Source: Mesobacillus sp. S13 (lineage in GTDB: Bacteria > Bacillota > Bacilli > Bacillales > Cytobacillaceae). From it: a stretch of DNA of 64,000 nucleotides. Each line of letters opens with the position of its first letter. Position 1 is the first letter of the stretch. Below are positions 24,813-33,589 of this stretch, piece by piece. The translations under genes were made by a program, and so were the position numbers. The DNA is taken from the NCBI RefSeq assembly GCF_020422885.1, contig NZ_CP084622.1:2933001-2997000 (forward strand). Direction: 5' to 3'. Under the pieces are notes generated by a model. That model ran no database searches and was not told where the DNA came from. It saw only the letters and a program-made list of their open reading frames with translations.

Positions 24813-25529
24813 ACTTCGGACAATTTCTGCTCTTCCGCTGGCTGTTTTGTCTGAACCTGGGGTGACTTCGGACAAAATCTACTCTTCCAACGGCTGTTTT
24901 GTCCGAACCTGGGATGACTTCGGACAATTTCTGCTCTTCCGCTGGCTGTTTTGTCTGAACCTGGGATGACTTCAGACAATTTCTGCTCTTTCACCGGCTG
25001 TTTTGTCTGAACCTGGGGTGACTTCGGACAATTTCCGCACTTTCACCGGCTGTTTTGTCCGAACCTGGGATGACTTCAGACAAAATCTACTCTTCCGCTG
25101 GCTGTTTTGTCTGAACCTGGGGTGACTTCGGACAATTTCTGCTCTTCCTTCAGCTGTTTTGTCCGAACCTGGGATGACTTCGGACAAAATCTACTCTTCC
25201 GCAGGCTGTTTTGTCTGAACCTGGGGTGACTTCAGACAAAATCTACTCTTCCACCAGCTGTTTTGTCCGAACCTGCGTTGACTTCGGACAATTTCTGCTC
25301 TTCCTTCAGCTGTTTTGTCCGAACCCGGGGTGACTTCAGACAAAATCTACTCTTCCGCTGGCTGTTTTGTCCGAACCTGGGTGACTTCGGAAAATTTTTG
25401 CTCTTCCTTCAGCTGTTTTGTCTGAACCTGGGATGACTTCGGATAAATTCTGTTCTTCCAACCGCTGTTTGTCCGAACCTGCACCTACTTCAGACTAATC
25501 TGCTTTTCTAAAAGCTGTTTTGTCCGAAA
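24813..25529. repeat. 52-bp tandem repeat array B (13 full units plus a partial one)
   Basis: Units start at 24813, 24865, 24917, 24969, 25021, 25073, 25125, 25177, 25229, 25281, 25333, 25384, 25436 and 25487. All are 52 bp except two of 51. Each begins ACTTCGGACAA and ends TTTTGTCCGAACCTGGGGTG or a close variant. Inverted arms TTCGGACAA and TTGTCCGAA are 23 nt apart within a unit, and 11 nt apart across the unit boundary. In units 4 and 6 both arms have changed together (TTCAGACAA/TTGTCTGAA). It fills the gap between the LD-carboxypeptidase gene and yodT. 52 is not a multiple of three, so it is not coding; open frames there are artefacts. Confidence 0.92.
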
Positions 25530-25546
25530 TATTTCGAGCAAAAAAA

Positions 25547-25566
25547 AGACACCCATAAAAGGTGCC
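25547..25566 (-). terminator. terminator of the LD-carboxypeptidase gene
   Basis: An imperfect hairpin GGCACC/GGGTGTC followed by TTTTTTTT on the minus strand, between the stop at 25583 and the repeat array. Confidence 0.7.
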
Positions 25567-25582
25567 TTAAAAAGTGAAAGAA

Positions 25583-26563
25583 CTATTCTTTTTGTTCAAT
25601 AAAGATCTCGGTTTGGCCAGCTGCTGCTTTTACAGTTGCGGTTGCTCCGATTGGCAATGTCGCAAATGGCTGGACATGGCCAAAGTTGACGTTTGCGATG
25701 ATGGGTATGTTGCGCAGCTCTTCCTTACTGGAAATAATCTTCCTTAGTGCCTCTTCTGTAATATTGGAGTTTTTTTGGAAGCGGCCAATCAATAGCGCTT
25801 TTATCGAGTCAGCATCCGGCAGATGCAGCAGCGACTGCAGATCCCTGTCGAAGCTCCTTGAATGGCTTTCTTCGTCATCCTCAATGAACAGGATGCTATC
25901 TTTCAGTGAAGGCATAAACTCTGTTCCCTGAAGCAGGTTCATCGTACAAAGGTTTCCGCCAATCAGTTTTCCCTCGGCTTCTCCTTCCTGGAGGATTAGA
26001 AAGCCGTTTTGTTCATGGAATGTCCGATTTTCCTGGTCAAGATACCAGGCATCGTCGGACCATGTTGCAGATGGAACGACTTCATAAGGAGCATCATTCG
26101 TGACTGCCTGCAAAAACGATTCCATCGTATATTCAAGTCCATGCTTCACGCCGAAGCTTGAAAAATGTGGACCTGAGTAGGTTACGAGACCTGTTTTTTG
26201 ATAGATCGCCAGCTGAAGCGCGGTAATGTCACTGTATCCACATAGAATTTTAGGATTAGCAGCAATCAGGTCAAAGTCTATATACTTTAGCAGCTGATTG
26301 GAATTATATCCGCCAATTGCCGTTAAGATTCCTTTTACATTTGGATCGGCAAAAGCATCATGCAAGTCCTCGATCCTTTCAGCAATGGAAGAGCTGAAGA
26401 ACTCGTCGTGTGCCTCCGCATTCTTCCCAAATGTCACATTGAAACCCAGCTTGGTCAACCTCTCAACAGACAAATCAACCTGGGCCCCCTTCAATATGAC
26501 CATGCTGGTCGAAGGCGCAATCACTCTTATTTCGTCCCCTGGCACTAATTTAGGTGCAAACAT
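25583..26563 (-). CDS. S66-family LD-carboxypeptidase / MccF-like protein
   Basis: This 326-residue serine peptidase is of family S66. The nucleophile Ser is in the CGYSDITAL elbow (about residue 117), with IGGNLCTMNLLQGTEF and the late His in VNFGHVQPFATLPIG completing the Ser-Glu-His set. Family members cleave the L,D-bond of muropeptides in cell-wall recycling (LdcA, YkfA) or inactivate microcin C (MccF). The opening FAPKLVPGDEIRVIAPS is shared by both. No other muropeptide-recycling genes are adjacent, so the substrate is open. Single gene with its own terminator. Confidence 0.88.
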   Translation of the reverse strand: MFAPKLVPGDEIRVIAPSTSMVILKGAQVDLSVERLTKLGFNVTFGKNAEAHDEFFSSSIAERIEDLHDAFADPNVKGILTAIGGYNSNQLLKYIDFDLIAANPKILCGYSDITALQLAIYQKTGLVTYSGPHFSSFGVKHGLEYTMESFLQAVTNDAPYEVVPSATWSDDAWYLDQENRTFHEQNGFLILQEGEAEGKLIGGNLCTMNLLQGTEFMPSLKDSILFIEDDEESHSRSFDRDLQSLLHLPDADSIKALLIGRFQKNSNITEEALRKIISSKEELRNIPIIANVNFGHVQPFATLPIGATATVKAAAGQTEIFIEQKE

Positions 26564-26628
26564 TATCTCCCCGCCTTTTCTAGATATATCAATTATTTTA
26601 TCAGAGAAAAGAGAGTGTGTAAGTACCT

Positions 26629-28095
26629 TTAAACGAATGCAGGCTCAGCTTTTCGGCCAACCTTTGACTTTTCGATGATGTCGGTGGCAATCCAGACACC
26701 GCATGCGCTTGCCTGTGCCAGACCTCTTGTGATGCCGGCTCCGTCCCCTCCGACATACAGGCCGCCAATTTCGGTTTCAAATTTGTCATTCAACTTCGGT
26801 CTTGCAGAATAGAATTTTGCCTCGACTCCATAGAACAAGGTATGTTCTGAAGCAAGCCCTGGAGTGACCTGGTTAAGTGCTTCTGTCATCTCGATCAAGC
26901 TCTTCAGTGTGTTATATGGAAGGACAAGTCCCAGATCACCTGGAACAGCTTCCTTTAATGTCGGCTCTAAAAATCCTTCTTTGATCCTCTTCTCCGTTGA
27001 CCTGCGCCCCTTTAAAATATCACCGTATTTCTGGACAATCAGGCCGCCGTTGGAAAGGCTGTTTGCCAGTCTGGAAATCTCATGTGCATATTCATTCGGC
27101 TTATCGAATGGCTCAGAAAAAGTATGCGATACAAGCAAGGCAAAGTTGGTATTGCTGCTTCCAAGTTTAGGATCTTTGTAAGCATGGCCATTTGCAAGCA
27201 TGATTCCAGAATGATTTTCGACAACGACATGTCCAGAAGGATTGCTGCAGAACGTTCTTACACTAGTCCCTACGGAAGTATTGAAGATGAATTTCCCTTC
27301 ATATAAATGCTCATTTATTTCCTCCATAACAACATTGGACGTTTCCACACGGACGCCAATGTCGACCTGGTTGTTCATCATCGTAAGCCTTCTTTTTTTC
27401 AAAAGCTGTGTCAGCCATTTGGAGCCGTCACGGCCAGGGGCAACGACCACTTTCTCAGCAAGGATTTTCTCACCGTTCTTAAGCTCAACACCTTTGACTA
27501 TATGGCCATCAGCAGTTTTCTCGGTAATCAAATCCTCGATCTCCGTCTTGAACGCCATATCAACTTTATCTTTTAAGTATTCAAAAATATTTTTTAAAAT
27601 CTCAAGATTCTGTTCAGTACCAAGATGACGCACCTGTGCTCGTAGCAGCTTCAATCCTGCGGCATAGCCTCTTCTTTCAATTTCCCTGACCTTATCTGTC
27701 ATCGGGTCGGTGATGCTTTCTGTAGCTCCATGCTTAAGGTTAATTTCATCTACGTATTTAATAAGCTCGACGACTTTTGAATCAGGAAGGTAATCCGTCA
27801 TCCATCCGCCGAATTCACTTGTTATATTGAACTTTCCATCTGAATAGGCACCGGCACCGCCAAACCCATTCGTAATCGAACATGCTGGAAGGCAACCGGC
27901 AAAATCCTTCTTCCCGGCTGGCGGCGGACATTTCTCAATTTTCTTCTGTAGTATCGGGCAATTCCTCCGATAAATATCGTGGCCTTTATCAACCAGCAAA
28001 ACCTTTGCCTCAGGCATCTTCAACGATAATTCATAACAAGTAAATATACCTGCCGGACCTGCTCCAACGACAATCACATCATAGTTTGTATTCAT
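26629..28095 (-). CDS. FAD-dependent dehydrogenase-like protein (COG2509)
   Basis: This 488-residue flavoprotein has an N-terminal Rossmann dinucleotide motif VIVVGAGPAGIFTCYELS, a Cys-rich insertion NCPILQKKIEKCPPPAGKKDFAGC, the GFGGAGAYSDGKFN loop and a C-terminal GGLYVGGDGAGITRGLAQASACG FAD-binding segment. COG2509 proteins are uncharacterised; the Cys cluster may be redox-active or bind a metal. The start at 28095 (MNTNYDVIVVG) has GGGGGA 6 nt upstream; the open frame to 28176 has no start signals. It stands alone. Confidence 0.88.
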   Translation of the reverse strand: MNTNYDVIVVGAGPAGIFTCYELSLKMPEAKVLLVDKGHDIYRRNCPILQKKIEKCPPPAGKKDFAGCLPACSITNGFGGAGAYSDGKFNITSEFGGWMTDYLPDSKVVELIKYVDEINLKHGATESITDPMTDKVREIERRGYAAGLKLLRAQVRHLGTEQNLEILKNIFEYLKDKVDMAFKTEIEDLITEKTADGHIVKGVELKNGEKILAEKVVVAPGRDGSKWLTQLLKKRRLTMMNNQVDIGVRVETSNVVMEEINEHLYEGKFIFNTSVGTSVRTFCSNPSGHVVVENHSGIMLANGHAYKDPKLGSSNTNFALLVSHTFSEPFDKPNEYAHEISRLANSLSNGGLIVQKYGDILKGRRSTEKRIKEGFLEPTLKEAVPGDLGLVLPYNTLKSLIEMTEALNQVTPGLASEHTLFYGVEAKFYSARPKLNDKFETEIGGLYVGGDGAGITRGLAQASACGVWIATDIIEKSKVGRKAEPAFV

Positions 28096-28228
28096 TCTGC
28101 ATCCCCCGCCAATCAGTTTTTTGCTTAACCATTGGTAAATATAACAAACAAAGGCGAAGGAGTCAACAATAATCACGAACTTTATTAAGGGTATATATAA
28201 ATAATGTTCGTGTTTTATCAGAACAATA

Positions 28229-28256
28229 TAAGAGACTGCCTGGCAGGCAGCCTCTT
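28229..28256 (-). terminator. terminator of the yjcZ-like gene
   Basis: A stem AAGAGGCTGCC/GGCAGTCTCTT followed by a T-rich stretch on the minus strand. Confidence 0.8.
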
Positions 28257-28277
28257 ATTTATCTCAGTACATTGTTT

Positions 28278-28475
28278 TTACCAGTTATAGCTGCAGCATG
28301 CACCAATGATGATCAACAAGATGAACAATACAACGATTAAAGCGAAACCGCCGTATCCGTAACCAGCACCTGCTACTCCTGCATAAGGATAACCTCCGCC
28401 GCAGAAAGTTCCATAAGTTGGTGCTGTTGCCATTGGTGAAGTTACAGGCATAGGGGCATTATCATATCCGTACAT
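28278..28475 (-). CDS. YjcZ-type small membrane peptide, 65 aa
   Basis: An N-terminal Gly/Tyr/Pro/Ala-rich half (PYAGVAGAGYGYG) is followed by the conserved hydrophobic tail GGFALIVVLFILLIIIGACC. That tail defines the tiny YjcZ/YhcZ-like sporulation peptides of Bacillaceae. Family members are usually made during sporulation and associate with membranes; function is unknown. A GAGGAG-type ribosome site precedes the ATG at 28475. The extended N-terminal half is longer than in the 25-50-residue family members. Confidence 0.85.
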   Translation of the reverse strand: MYGYDNAPMPVTSPMATAPTYGTFCGGGYPYAGVAGAGYGYGGFALIVVLFILLIIIGACCSYNW

Positions 28476-28694
28476 TAAAAACCACTCCTCGTTTGTTTTT
28501 GAATTGCTTTCCCTTTACGGTATGATATGGGTACTTGACCCGTTTGTGCATTAGCCCATTTTTTAAAATTTATGGGTTCTTCAAAATCTCCGAGGATTTA
28601 TGTTAAAGTCAAAAAACAGGAAAAAATATTACAAAGTTGGTAATTAGCAGTTAAAATAGTGATATAGATATTTTTCGGAGGGATACCAACAAGA

Positions 28695-29789
28695 ATGACA
28701 TCAAGCGCAAAAAAAATGTCCAGTATAATTCTCCTCACCGCCGCAGTTATGATCTTTTTAGCGATACAGTCCGAACATTACTTTTCAAAGAATTTAACGG
28801 TATATGAAAAAATTGAAGCTGGTTCGAAGATTCATTATTTAATAATCGGAGACAGCATTGGCCGGGGTGCTGGTGCAGAAGATAAGGACTTACGCTGGTA
28901 TAGCCAATTCGAGGTCCTTCTCAGAGATTTCAGCGGATCCCGGGCAAGAAGGAATATGATCGTCCAGAGCGGGGCAACCGCGTTCGAAGGAATTTACAAA
29001 CTGGAGAAGGCCCCGTATTTCCGGGACATAGATCTCATCTTTATTGTTTTTGGCGAAAATGATCGCAAATACATGGACTCTGAACAGTTTACTTTTTTTT
29101 ATGAAAAATTGATCCGAAATGCCAAGGAGCGCTATCCTGGCTCTGAAGTCATCACAATCATCGAAAGTCCTTTAAAACAGGAGGAATTTGCTGATGCGAT
29201 AAATAGAGTGTCGGTGCATTATGGAGCAAAGCCACTAGACATGCGGATTCCTTTTAAACAGTCAGGGATGCTTACTGAGCAGCTCACCACAGATACGGTC
29301 CATCCTAATGGGAAAGGATATCAGTTATACGCGGCTTCAATACTTGAACTGATTAAGAGTAATATCAATTCAGATACCGAGACTGCCAGTCTTCCAAAAC
29401 CTTTAACCATGGACCAATCCTTTACTCTGTACGAAAAAAAGAATTTATCTCGCAGCCAGGGATTCGTCTTTGATAATGGAATGAATATCAGCAGGAGAGC
29501 TGGAGATTACCTAGAATACGAGTTCCAAGGCCCTATTCTTGGAGTTAAGGCGATTCGAAGCCAGGAGGGAGGAATGCTGAAGGTGTTGATCGACGGAGAA
29601 TATGTCACGACGCTTTCGACATGGTGGCCCTTCACTCGGGAAAGATATCTATATATCGCAAGCGGGCTTGATAAAGGACGGCACACAGTCCGATTTGAAA
29701 CATTGGACAAAACTTCATCAAACAATACAAGTGAAAAGTCAGTCATCCAGATATCCTCAATTATCGTTGCGAAAGATGAACAAAAATAA
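28695..29789 (+). CDS. SGNH/GDSL hydrolase, membrane-anchored
   Basis: This 364-residue protein has an N-terminal signal anchor (about 8-24, IILLTAAVMIFLAIQ), then an SGNH hydrolase domain: YLIIGDSIGRGAG (nucleophile Ser block I), IFIVFGENDRKY (block III-like GEND instead of GxND) and DTVHPNGKGYQLYA (Asp-x-x-His block V). Residues about 240-360 form a separate beta-rich domain like those attached to extracellular esterases. It probably deacylates an extracellular glycan or lipid. The gene starts a plus-strand pair with a DUF502 gene 63 bp downstream. Ribosome site CGGAGGG. Confidence 0.85.
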   Translation: MTSSAKKMSSIILLTAAVMIFLAIQSEHYFSKNLTVYEKIEAGSKIHYLIIGDSIGRGAGAEDKDLRWYSQFEVLLRDFSGSRARRNMIVQSGATAFEGIYKLEKAPYFRDIDLIFIVFGENDRKYMDSEQFTFFYEKLIRNAKERYPGSEVITIIESPLKQEEFADAINRVSVHYGAKPLDMRIPFKQSGMLTEQLTTDTVHPNGKGYQLYAASILELIKSNINSDTETASLPKPLTMDQSFTLYEKKNLSRSQGFVFDNGMNISRRAGDYLEYEFQGPILGVKAIRSQEGGMLKVLIDGEYVTTLSTWWPFTRERYLYIASGLDKGRHTVRFETLDKTSSNNTSEKSVIQISSIIVAKDEQK

Positions 29790-29852
29790 TCATAGAAAGT
29801 TACATTTAAAAAGTGTATGATACTTCCATATGTTTAAAATAAGGAGTTCAAC

Positions 29853-30458
29853 ATGAAAAGTGTATTGAAGAATTTTATTAATGGGATTTTGACAATTGTC
29901 CCGATCATTCTCGTTATCTATGTCATTTATAAAACATTCATGTTCTTAGACAGCCTTCTAGGCAATGTCCTGAAGCCCTATTTACAAGAACGGTATATTC
30001 CAGGCATTGGCCTCCTGACAACCCTGATCCTTATTACTATTCTAGGATGGTTGTCCACCCGTTTCATTACTGGAAGTATCATTAAACTGATTGATAAATT
30101 GCTGGAAAAAACACCTTTCGTAAAAACGGTTTACTCTGTTATAAAGGACACGGTCCATTCATTCCTTGGCGAGAAAAAATCATTCTCCAAGGTCGCTCTA
30201 GTAACAATACCCGGTACCAATATGAAAAGTCTCGGTTTCATAACGACAGAAAACCTGAAATCATTCCATGAGCCATTATCCGAGCATGTTGCCGTCTATG
30301 TACCCCAGACGTTCCAAGTAGCAGGGTTCACCTTCCTCATCCCCAAAACCGAGGTGGAAATCATTGATGTAAAGCCTGAGGATGCAATGAAATTCATCCT
30401 CTCAGGGGGTATGACCTCTGCAAATGGCAAAAAGTCTGTTCATGAAAACAGCCGCTGA
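29853..30458 (+). CDS. DUF502 membrane protein
   Basis: This 201-residue protein has two transmembrane helices (about 7-27 and 48-70) separated by a short loop with LKPYLQERYIPG. A conserved soluble domain follows: LEKTPFVKTVYSVIKDTVHSF, GFITTENLK and VAVYVPQTFQVAGFTFLIPK. DUF502 proteins are widespread; their function is unknown. The GAG-type Shine-Dalgarno AAGGAG precedes the ATG. It ends in a palindromic terminator. Confidence 0.88.
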   Translation: MKSVLKNFINGILTIVPIILVIYVIYKTFMFLDSLLGNVLKPYLQERYIPGIGLLTTLILITILGWLSTRFITGSIIKLIDKLLEKTPFVKTVYSVIKDTVHSFLGEKKSFSKVALVTIPGTNMKSLGFITTENLKSFHEPLSEHVAVYVPQTFQVAGFTFLIPKTEVEIIDVKPEDAMKFILSGGMTSANGKKSVHENSR

Positions 30459-30470
30459 TCAGCGGCTGTT
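30447..30470 (+). terminator. terminator of the DUF502 gene
   Basis: A 24-bp perfect palindrome AACAGCCGCTGATCAGCGGC (continuing TGTT) followed by TTTTTG. It includes the TGA stop codon of the gene. Confidence 0.8.
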
Positions 30471-30507
30471 TTTGTTCATACCTGGTCCGTTTAAACAAAC
30501 CTGATCC

Positions 30508-31008
30508 CTATTCAAAGGTCACTTCCAAAATCGGTGTCGTTCCCTTATCTACATTTCCTTTTGTTAAAACCTTCAAGGAGGCAGCCTGATCTGTGTTGGT
30601 TATAATCACTGGTGTCACAGTACTTTTCGCCTTTTCACTGATCACAGAGAGATCAAAGGTTACCAGTTTATCTCCTGCCTTGACTTTATCGCCCTGTGCT
30701 ACATGCGTTTCAAAACCTTCTCCCTTTAGGGAAACAGTCTCCAGACCGATATGGATCAATAGCTCTGCTCCGTTTTTCGCCCTGATCCCGACAGCATGCT
30801 TCGTAGGGAAAACCTGAAGTATTTCACCTTCCACCGGGGACACGACCACTCCCTCTGACGGTTCGATCGCTACTCCATCCCCCATCATTTTTTCCGAAAA
30901 AACAGGATCTGGTACTGCAGTTAAACTTATGGCTTTACCTGTCATAGGTGCTACCAATTGGATTGTTTTAACCGGCTCTTCTTTTTTTCCGAATAGCTTT
31001 TTAAACAT
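30508..31008 (-). CDS. PTS EIIA component of the glucose family (YpqE-like)
   Basis: This 166-residue stand-alone EIIA-Glc domain has the phosphorylatable His in ELLIHIGLETVSLKGEGFE and the second active-site His near FPTKHAVGIRAK. Closing residues DLSVISEKAKSTVTPVIITN are typical. It accepts phosphate from HPr and passes it to a sugar EIIB; as a lone EIIA it could serve several permeases or a regulatory purpose. The start MFKKLFGKKEE at 31008 has AAAGGA 9 nt upstream; an earlier ATG is too near that site. It follows msrB at 32 bp on the same strand. Confidence 0.9.
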   Translation of the reverse strand: MFKKLFGKKEEPVKTIQLVAPMTGKAISLTAVPDPVFSEKMMGDGVAIEPSEGVVVSPVEGEILQVFPTKHAVGIRAKNGAELLIHIGLETVSLKGEGFETHVAQGDKVKAGDKLVTFDLSVISEKAKSTVTPVIITNTDQAASLKVLTKGNVDKGTTPILEVTFE

Positions 31009-31040
31009 CAGTATCATTCCTTTCAAACATTGAGCTTTGA

Positions 31041-31478
31041 TTAATCATGGAACAGCTTGAGATACTCTCCATAACCTTCCTCTTCCATTTTTTCTTTCGG
31101 AACAAACCTCAATGCGGCCGAATTAATGCAATATCGCAGTCCATTTTCTCCAGGCCCATCATCAAACACATGACCCAAATGAGAATCCGCCGTCTTGCTC
31201 CGCACTTCAGTCCGGACCATGAAATGGCTCCGGTCTTGCTTTTCAATTATTTCTTCATCCAAGATTGGCTTCGTGAAACTTGGCCAGCCGCATCCGGCAT
31301 CATATTTGTCCCGGGAGCTGAACAAAGCCTTGCCGGAGACGATATCGACATAAATTCCTTCTCTTAAGTCATTCCAATATTCATTTCTGAATGGCGGTTC
31401 GGTTCCATTATTTTGCGTAACCTCATATTGCATAGGAGTCAGTCTCTTCTTTAACTCCTCTGGATTATTTTTTGTCAT
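31041..31478 (-). CDS. msrB: peptide methionine (R)-sulfoxide reductase MsrB
   Basis: This 145-residue protein has the MsrB signature: [38 protein letters not shown], with the catalytic Cys in RYCIN. It reduces methionine-R-sulfoxide using thioredoxin. Its ATG overlaps the msrA TGA by four bases (ATGA), so translation is coupled. The CxxC zinc pairs of some MsrB proteins are absent. Confidence 0.95.
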   Translation of the reverse strand: MTKNNPEELKKRLTPMQYEVTQNNGTEPPFRNEYWNDLREGIYVDIVSGKALFSSRDKYDAGCGWPSFTKPILDEEIIEKQDRSHFMVRTEVRSKTADSHLGHVFDDGPGENGLRYCINSAALRFVPKEKMEEEGYGEYLKLFHD

Positions 31479-32014
31479 TTCTTTTCCCCCCAATGATTCC
31501 TGATAAATGCTGAACGTCCCGATCCTACTTGGAATGCATTATACCTCTCAGGGTTCTTCTTATAATAAGCCTGGTGGTATGTCTCTGCTGGATAAAACGT
31601 TTTGGCCGGCAGAATCTGCGTGACAATAGGTTTCGTGAATACACCGCTTTCCGCAAGCTTCATTTTTGATTCTTCCGCTAACTGTCTTTGTTCTTCACTA
31701 TGATAAAAAATCGCTGTCTGATAGGACTGTCCCCTGTCGTAAAACTGACCTCCTGGATCTGTCGGATCGATTTGCTGCCAGTATAACTGCAGCAGGTCCT
31801 TATAAGGGAATATTTCCGGATTGTATGTGATTTGTACCGCTTCATAGTGCCCAGTTGTCTCGCTGCAAACCTGCTCATATGTAGGATTCTCCGTTGTGCC
31901 TCCAGTATAGCCGGACACAACGCTGATAATCCCCGGCTGCTCATCGAACGGCTTTACCATGCACCAGAAACAGCCTCCGGCAAATGTAGCAAGCTGGTAA
32001 TTACTATTTTCCAT
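31475..32014 (-). CDS. msrA: peptide methionine (S)-sulfoxide reductase MsrA
   Basis: This 179-residue protein has the catalytic motif [14 protein letters not shown], then [28 protein letters not shown] and the [21 protein letters not shown] block. It repairs methionine-S-sulfoxide. It forms an overlapping msrA-msrB operon, probably followed by the EIIA gene. The order and position match yppP-yppQ of B. subtilis. Confidence 0.96.
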   Translation of the reverse strand: MENSNYQLATFAGGCFWCMVKPFDEQPGIISVVSGYTGGTTENPTYEQVCSETTGHYEAVQITYNPEIFPYKDLLQLYWQQIDPTDPGGQFYDRGQSYQTAIFYHSEEQRQLAEESKMKLAESGVFTKPIVTQILPAKTFYPAETYHQAYYKKNPERYNAFQVGSGRSAFIRNHWGEKK

Positions 32015-32094
32015 AGTGACACCTCATCTTTTAAGCTTTTGATAAATCAATGTAACTGTCTACTCAAATACTTATTCCCTATTGTATAACTTTT

Positions 32095-32245
32095 AAAGCA
32101 AAAAACACATTCAGAGTGCTCAAATAAGAAAAGCGACTCGTGCTGCTCAGAGCTAAAGCTTCTCGCAAGATACTCGAGGAAGTTAAGTCAGGGATGCAAA
32201 CTGGCTAGGCGCTGGAGCTAGACAGTCTGCAAAGTAAATTATACA
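32095..32245. repeat. candidate dispersed intergenic repeat
   Basis: The 280-bp gap between msrA and rsgA contains no gene. A GC-richer stretch carries several CGCT / AGAGCT / GCTCAGAGC-type short repeats and ends in GGCGCTGGAGCTAGACAGTC. I associate that string with repeats scattered between genes in related genomes. Only one copy is in this window, so repetition is not demonstrated here. Confidence 0.3.
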
Positions 32246-32266
32246 TTTGCGTACTTATCTCTCAAA

Positions 32267-32291
32267 AAAACCCCTTCCGTAGAAGAGGTTT
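32267..32291 (-). terminator. rsgA terminator
   Basis: Stem AACCTCTTC/GAAGGGGTT followed by TTTTTTTG on the minus strand. Confidence 0.75.
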
Positions 32292-32296
32292 TTACA

Positions 32297-33370
32297 TTAT
32301 CTTCGCTTGTGCATGGAATTATGGCGAGCTTCTTTACTGATGTTTTTCCAATGTTTTTTTTCATCGGCTTGTGCCTTTTTATCCAATTTACGGTCAATAA
32401 AGGCCAACTCTTTTTGGAGCTTTTTATAGCTGACAAGCCTACTTTCTTCGAGCAGTCCCTCCTGGATTGCTGCCACAACTGCGCAGCCGGGTTCGTTTTT
32501 ATGGCTGCAATCACGAAATTTGCAGGCATCAGCATACTCCTTGATATCTGCAAAACTCTCGGTGATCCCATCTTCACTTGTCCATAGCTGTATTTCCCTC
32601 ATTCCTGGTGTATCAATTAAGATCGCCCCACCAGGCAGCAGGACCATTTCCCGATGGGTGGTAGTATGCTTGCCTTTATCGTCATTTTCCCTGATTTCCT
32701 GGACAAGCTGTTTTTCAAATCCTGTGAAGTAGTTGACAAGGCTTGACTTGCCGACACCTGACGAACCAATCAATGCTATTGTCTTACCTGGTGCCAGGTA
32801 GGCATGAAGTTCCTCAATGCCTTTTTCCTCAAGAACGCTTACGGCTATTACAGGTACACCGATAGCCACTGAGGAAACTTGATCCAGCTTCGCTTGTAGA
32901 TCTTTCACTAGATCCGCTTTGCTTAAAACGATGACAGGGTTTGAACCGCTTTCCCAGGCAAGCAGCAGGTATCGCTCAATTCGTCTTAGATTCAAATCAT
33001 CATTAAGTGAGTTAACGATGAAGACCGTATCAACATTTGCTGCGACTATTTGCTCCTCGGTAACTTGGCCGGCAGCCTTTCTGGAAAACTTGCTTTTTCG
33101 GGGAATGATTCCTTTTATGGTACCGCGCATCTCCCCGGGGGAAGCTTGAACGGCAACCCAGTCGCCAACTGCCGGCAAATCTTCACGGCCATTTGCTTCA
33201 AATGTCAATTTGCCAGCTAATGTACATAGATATTCTCCTTCTTCGAGCCATACCCTATAACTATGCTTATGCTCTAATGCTACCCTGCCAAGCTTCAGTC
33301 CATCTGGATAACTTTCATTAAAAAGGCTGTTCACTTCAGCACTCATTCCGATATTTTCAAGATTATTCAA
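32297..33370 (-). CDS. rsgA: ribosome biogenesis GTPase RsgA, long form
   Basis: This 357-residue circularly permuted GTPase has an N-terminal OB fold (about 30-105), then G4 VLSKADL before G1 IGSSGVGKSSLVN and G3 DTPGMRE. A C-terminal zinc domain is CKFRDCSHKNEPGC. RsgA checks 30S subunit maturation. At about 350 residues it is the longer type; the usual Bacillus YloQ protein next to prkC is about 300, so this is probably a second paralog. Single gene; the small peptide gene at 33456 lies upstream on the same strand but is separated by a terminator. Confidence 0.92.
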   Translation of the reverse strand: MNNLENIGMSAEVNSLFNESYPDGLKLGRVALEHKHSYRVWLEEGEYLCTLAGKLTFEANGREDLPAVGDWVAVQASPGEMRGTIKGIIPRKSKFSRKAAGQVTEEQIVAANVDTVFIVNSLNDDLNLRRIERYLLLAWESGSNPVIVLSKADLVKDLQAKLDQVSSVAIGVPVIAVSVLEEKGIEELHAYLAPGKTIALIGSSGVGKSSLVNYFTGFEKQLVQEIRENDDKGKHTTTHREMVLLPGGAILIDTPGMREIQLWTSEDGITESFADIKEYADACKFRDCSHKNEPGCAVVAAIQEGLLEESRLVSYKKLQKELAFIDRKLDKKAQADEKKHWKNISKEARHNSMHKRR

Positions 33371-33408
33371 TTCTTATTCCTCCATCATGCTTTTTTATAA
33401 TATAAAAA

Positions 33409-33435
33409 AACCACAGGCATACACAGCCCGTGGTT
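33409..33435 (-). terminator. terminator of the 26-aa peptide gene
   Basis: Stem AACCACGGGC/GCCTGTGGTT followed by TTTTTTTA on the minus strand, 20 bp beyond the peptide stop codon. Confidence 0.8.
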
Positions 33436-33455
33436 CATAAGCATGAAGAAAAAGA

Positions 33456-33536
33456 CTAGTCGTCTATTGATCCGCTCAGGTCAGGGGCCGTGCAAAAAGC
33501 AACAGTCATCATCAAAACATTTAACATTTTGCTCAT
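33456..33536 (-). CDS. free-standing 26-aa peptide gene
   Basis: The frame MSKMLNVLMMTVAFCTAPDL-SGSIDD starts with ATG at 33536, preceded by a very strong GGTGGAG ribosome site. A promoter (TTGAGG, 17 nt, TATAAA) lies upstream and a terminator 20 bp downstream, so it is a complete small transcription unit. The N-terminal half is hydrophobic and Met-rich, with one Cys and an acidic tail. It might be a signal-like or membrane peptide, a secreted pheromone precursor, or a dual-function RNA. No known family is recognised and no rap, agr or export gene is adjacent. Confidence 0.55.
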   Translation of the reverse strand: MSKMLNVLMMTVAFCTAPDLSGSIDD

Positions 33537-33560
33537 TTCACTCCACCTGCCTCTCTTTTA

Positions 33561-33589
33561 ATTATTTATAGTATATGGTAAAACATTCC
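33561..33589 (-). promoter_or_regulatory. candidate sigma-A promoter of the 26-aa peptide gene
   Basis: On the minus strand -35 TTGAGG and -10 TATAAA are separated by 17 nt, ending about 25 nt before the peptide start codon. Assigned by pattern only. Confidence 0.45.

Noticed and set aside
24651-24875. N-terminal extension of yodT
   Set aside because: The open frame continues into the repeat array, but the ATG at 24650 has a proper GGAGTG site and fits family length.
24809-25187. Short reading frames with repeated SEV-PGSDKTA peptides
   Set aside because: They are a by-product of array B; frames drift and have no ribosome sites.
24813-25529. CRISPR array
   Set aside because: The whole 52-bp unit is repeated with only scattered substitutions; there are no unique spacers, and no cas genes are present.
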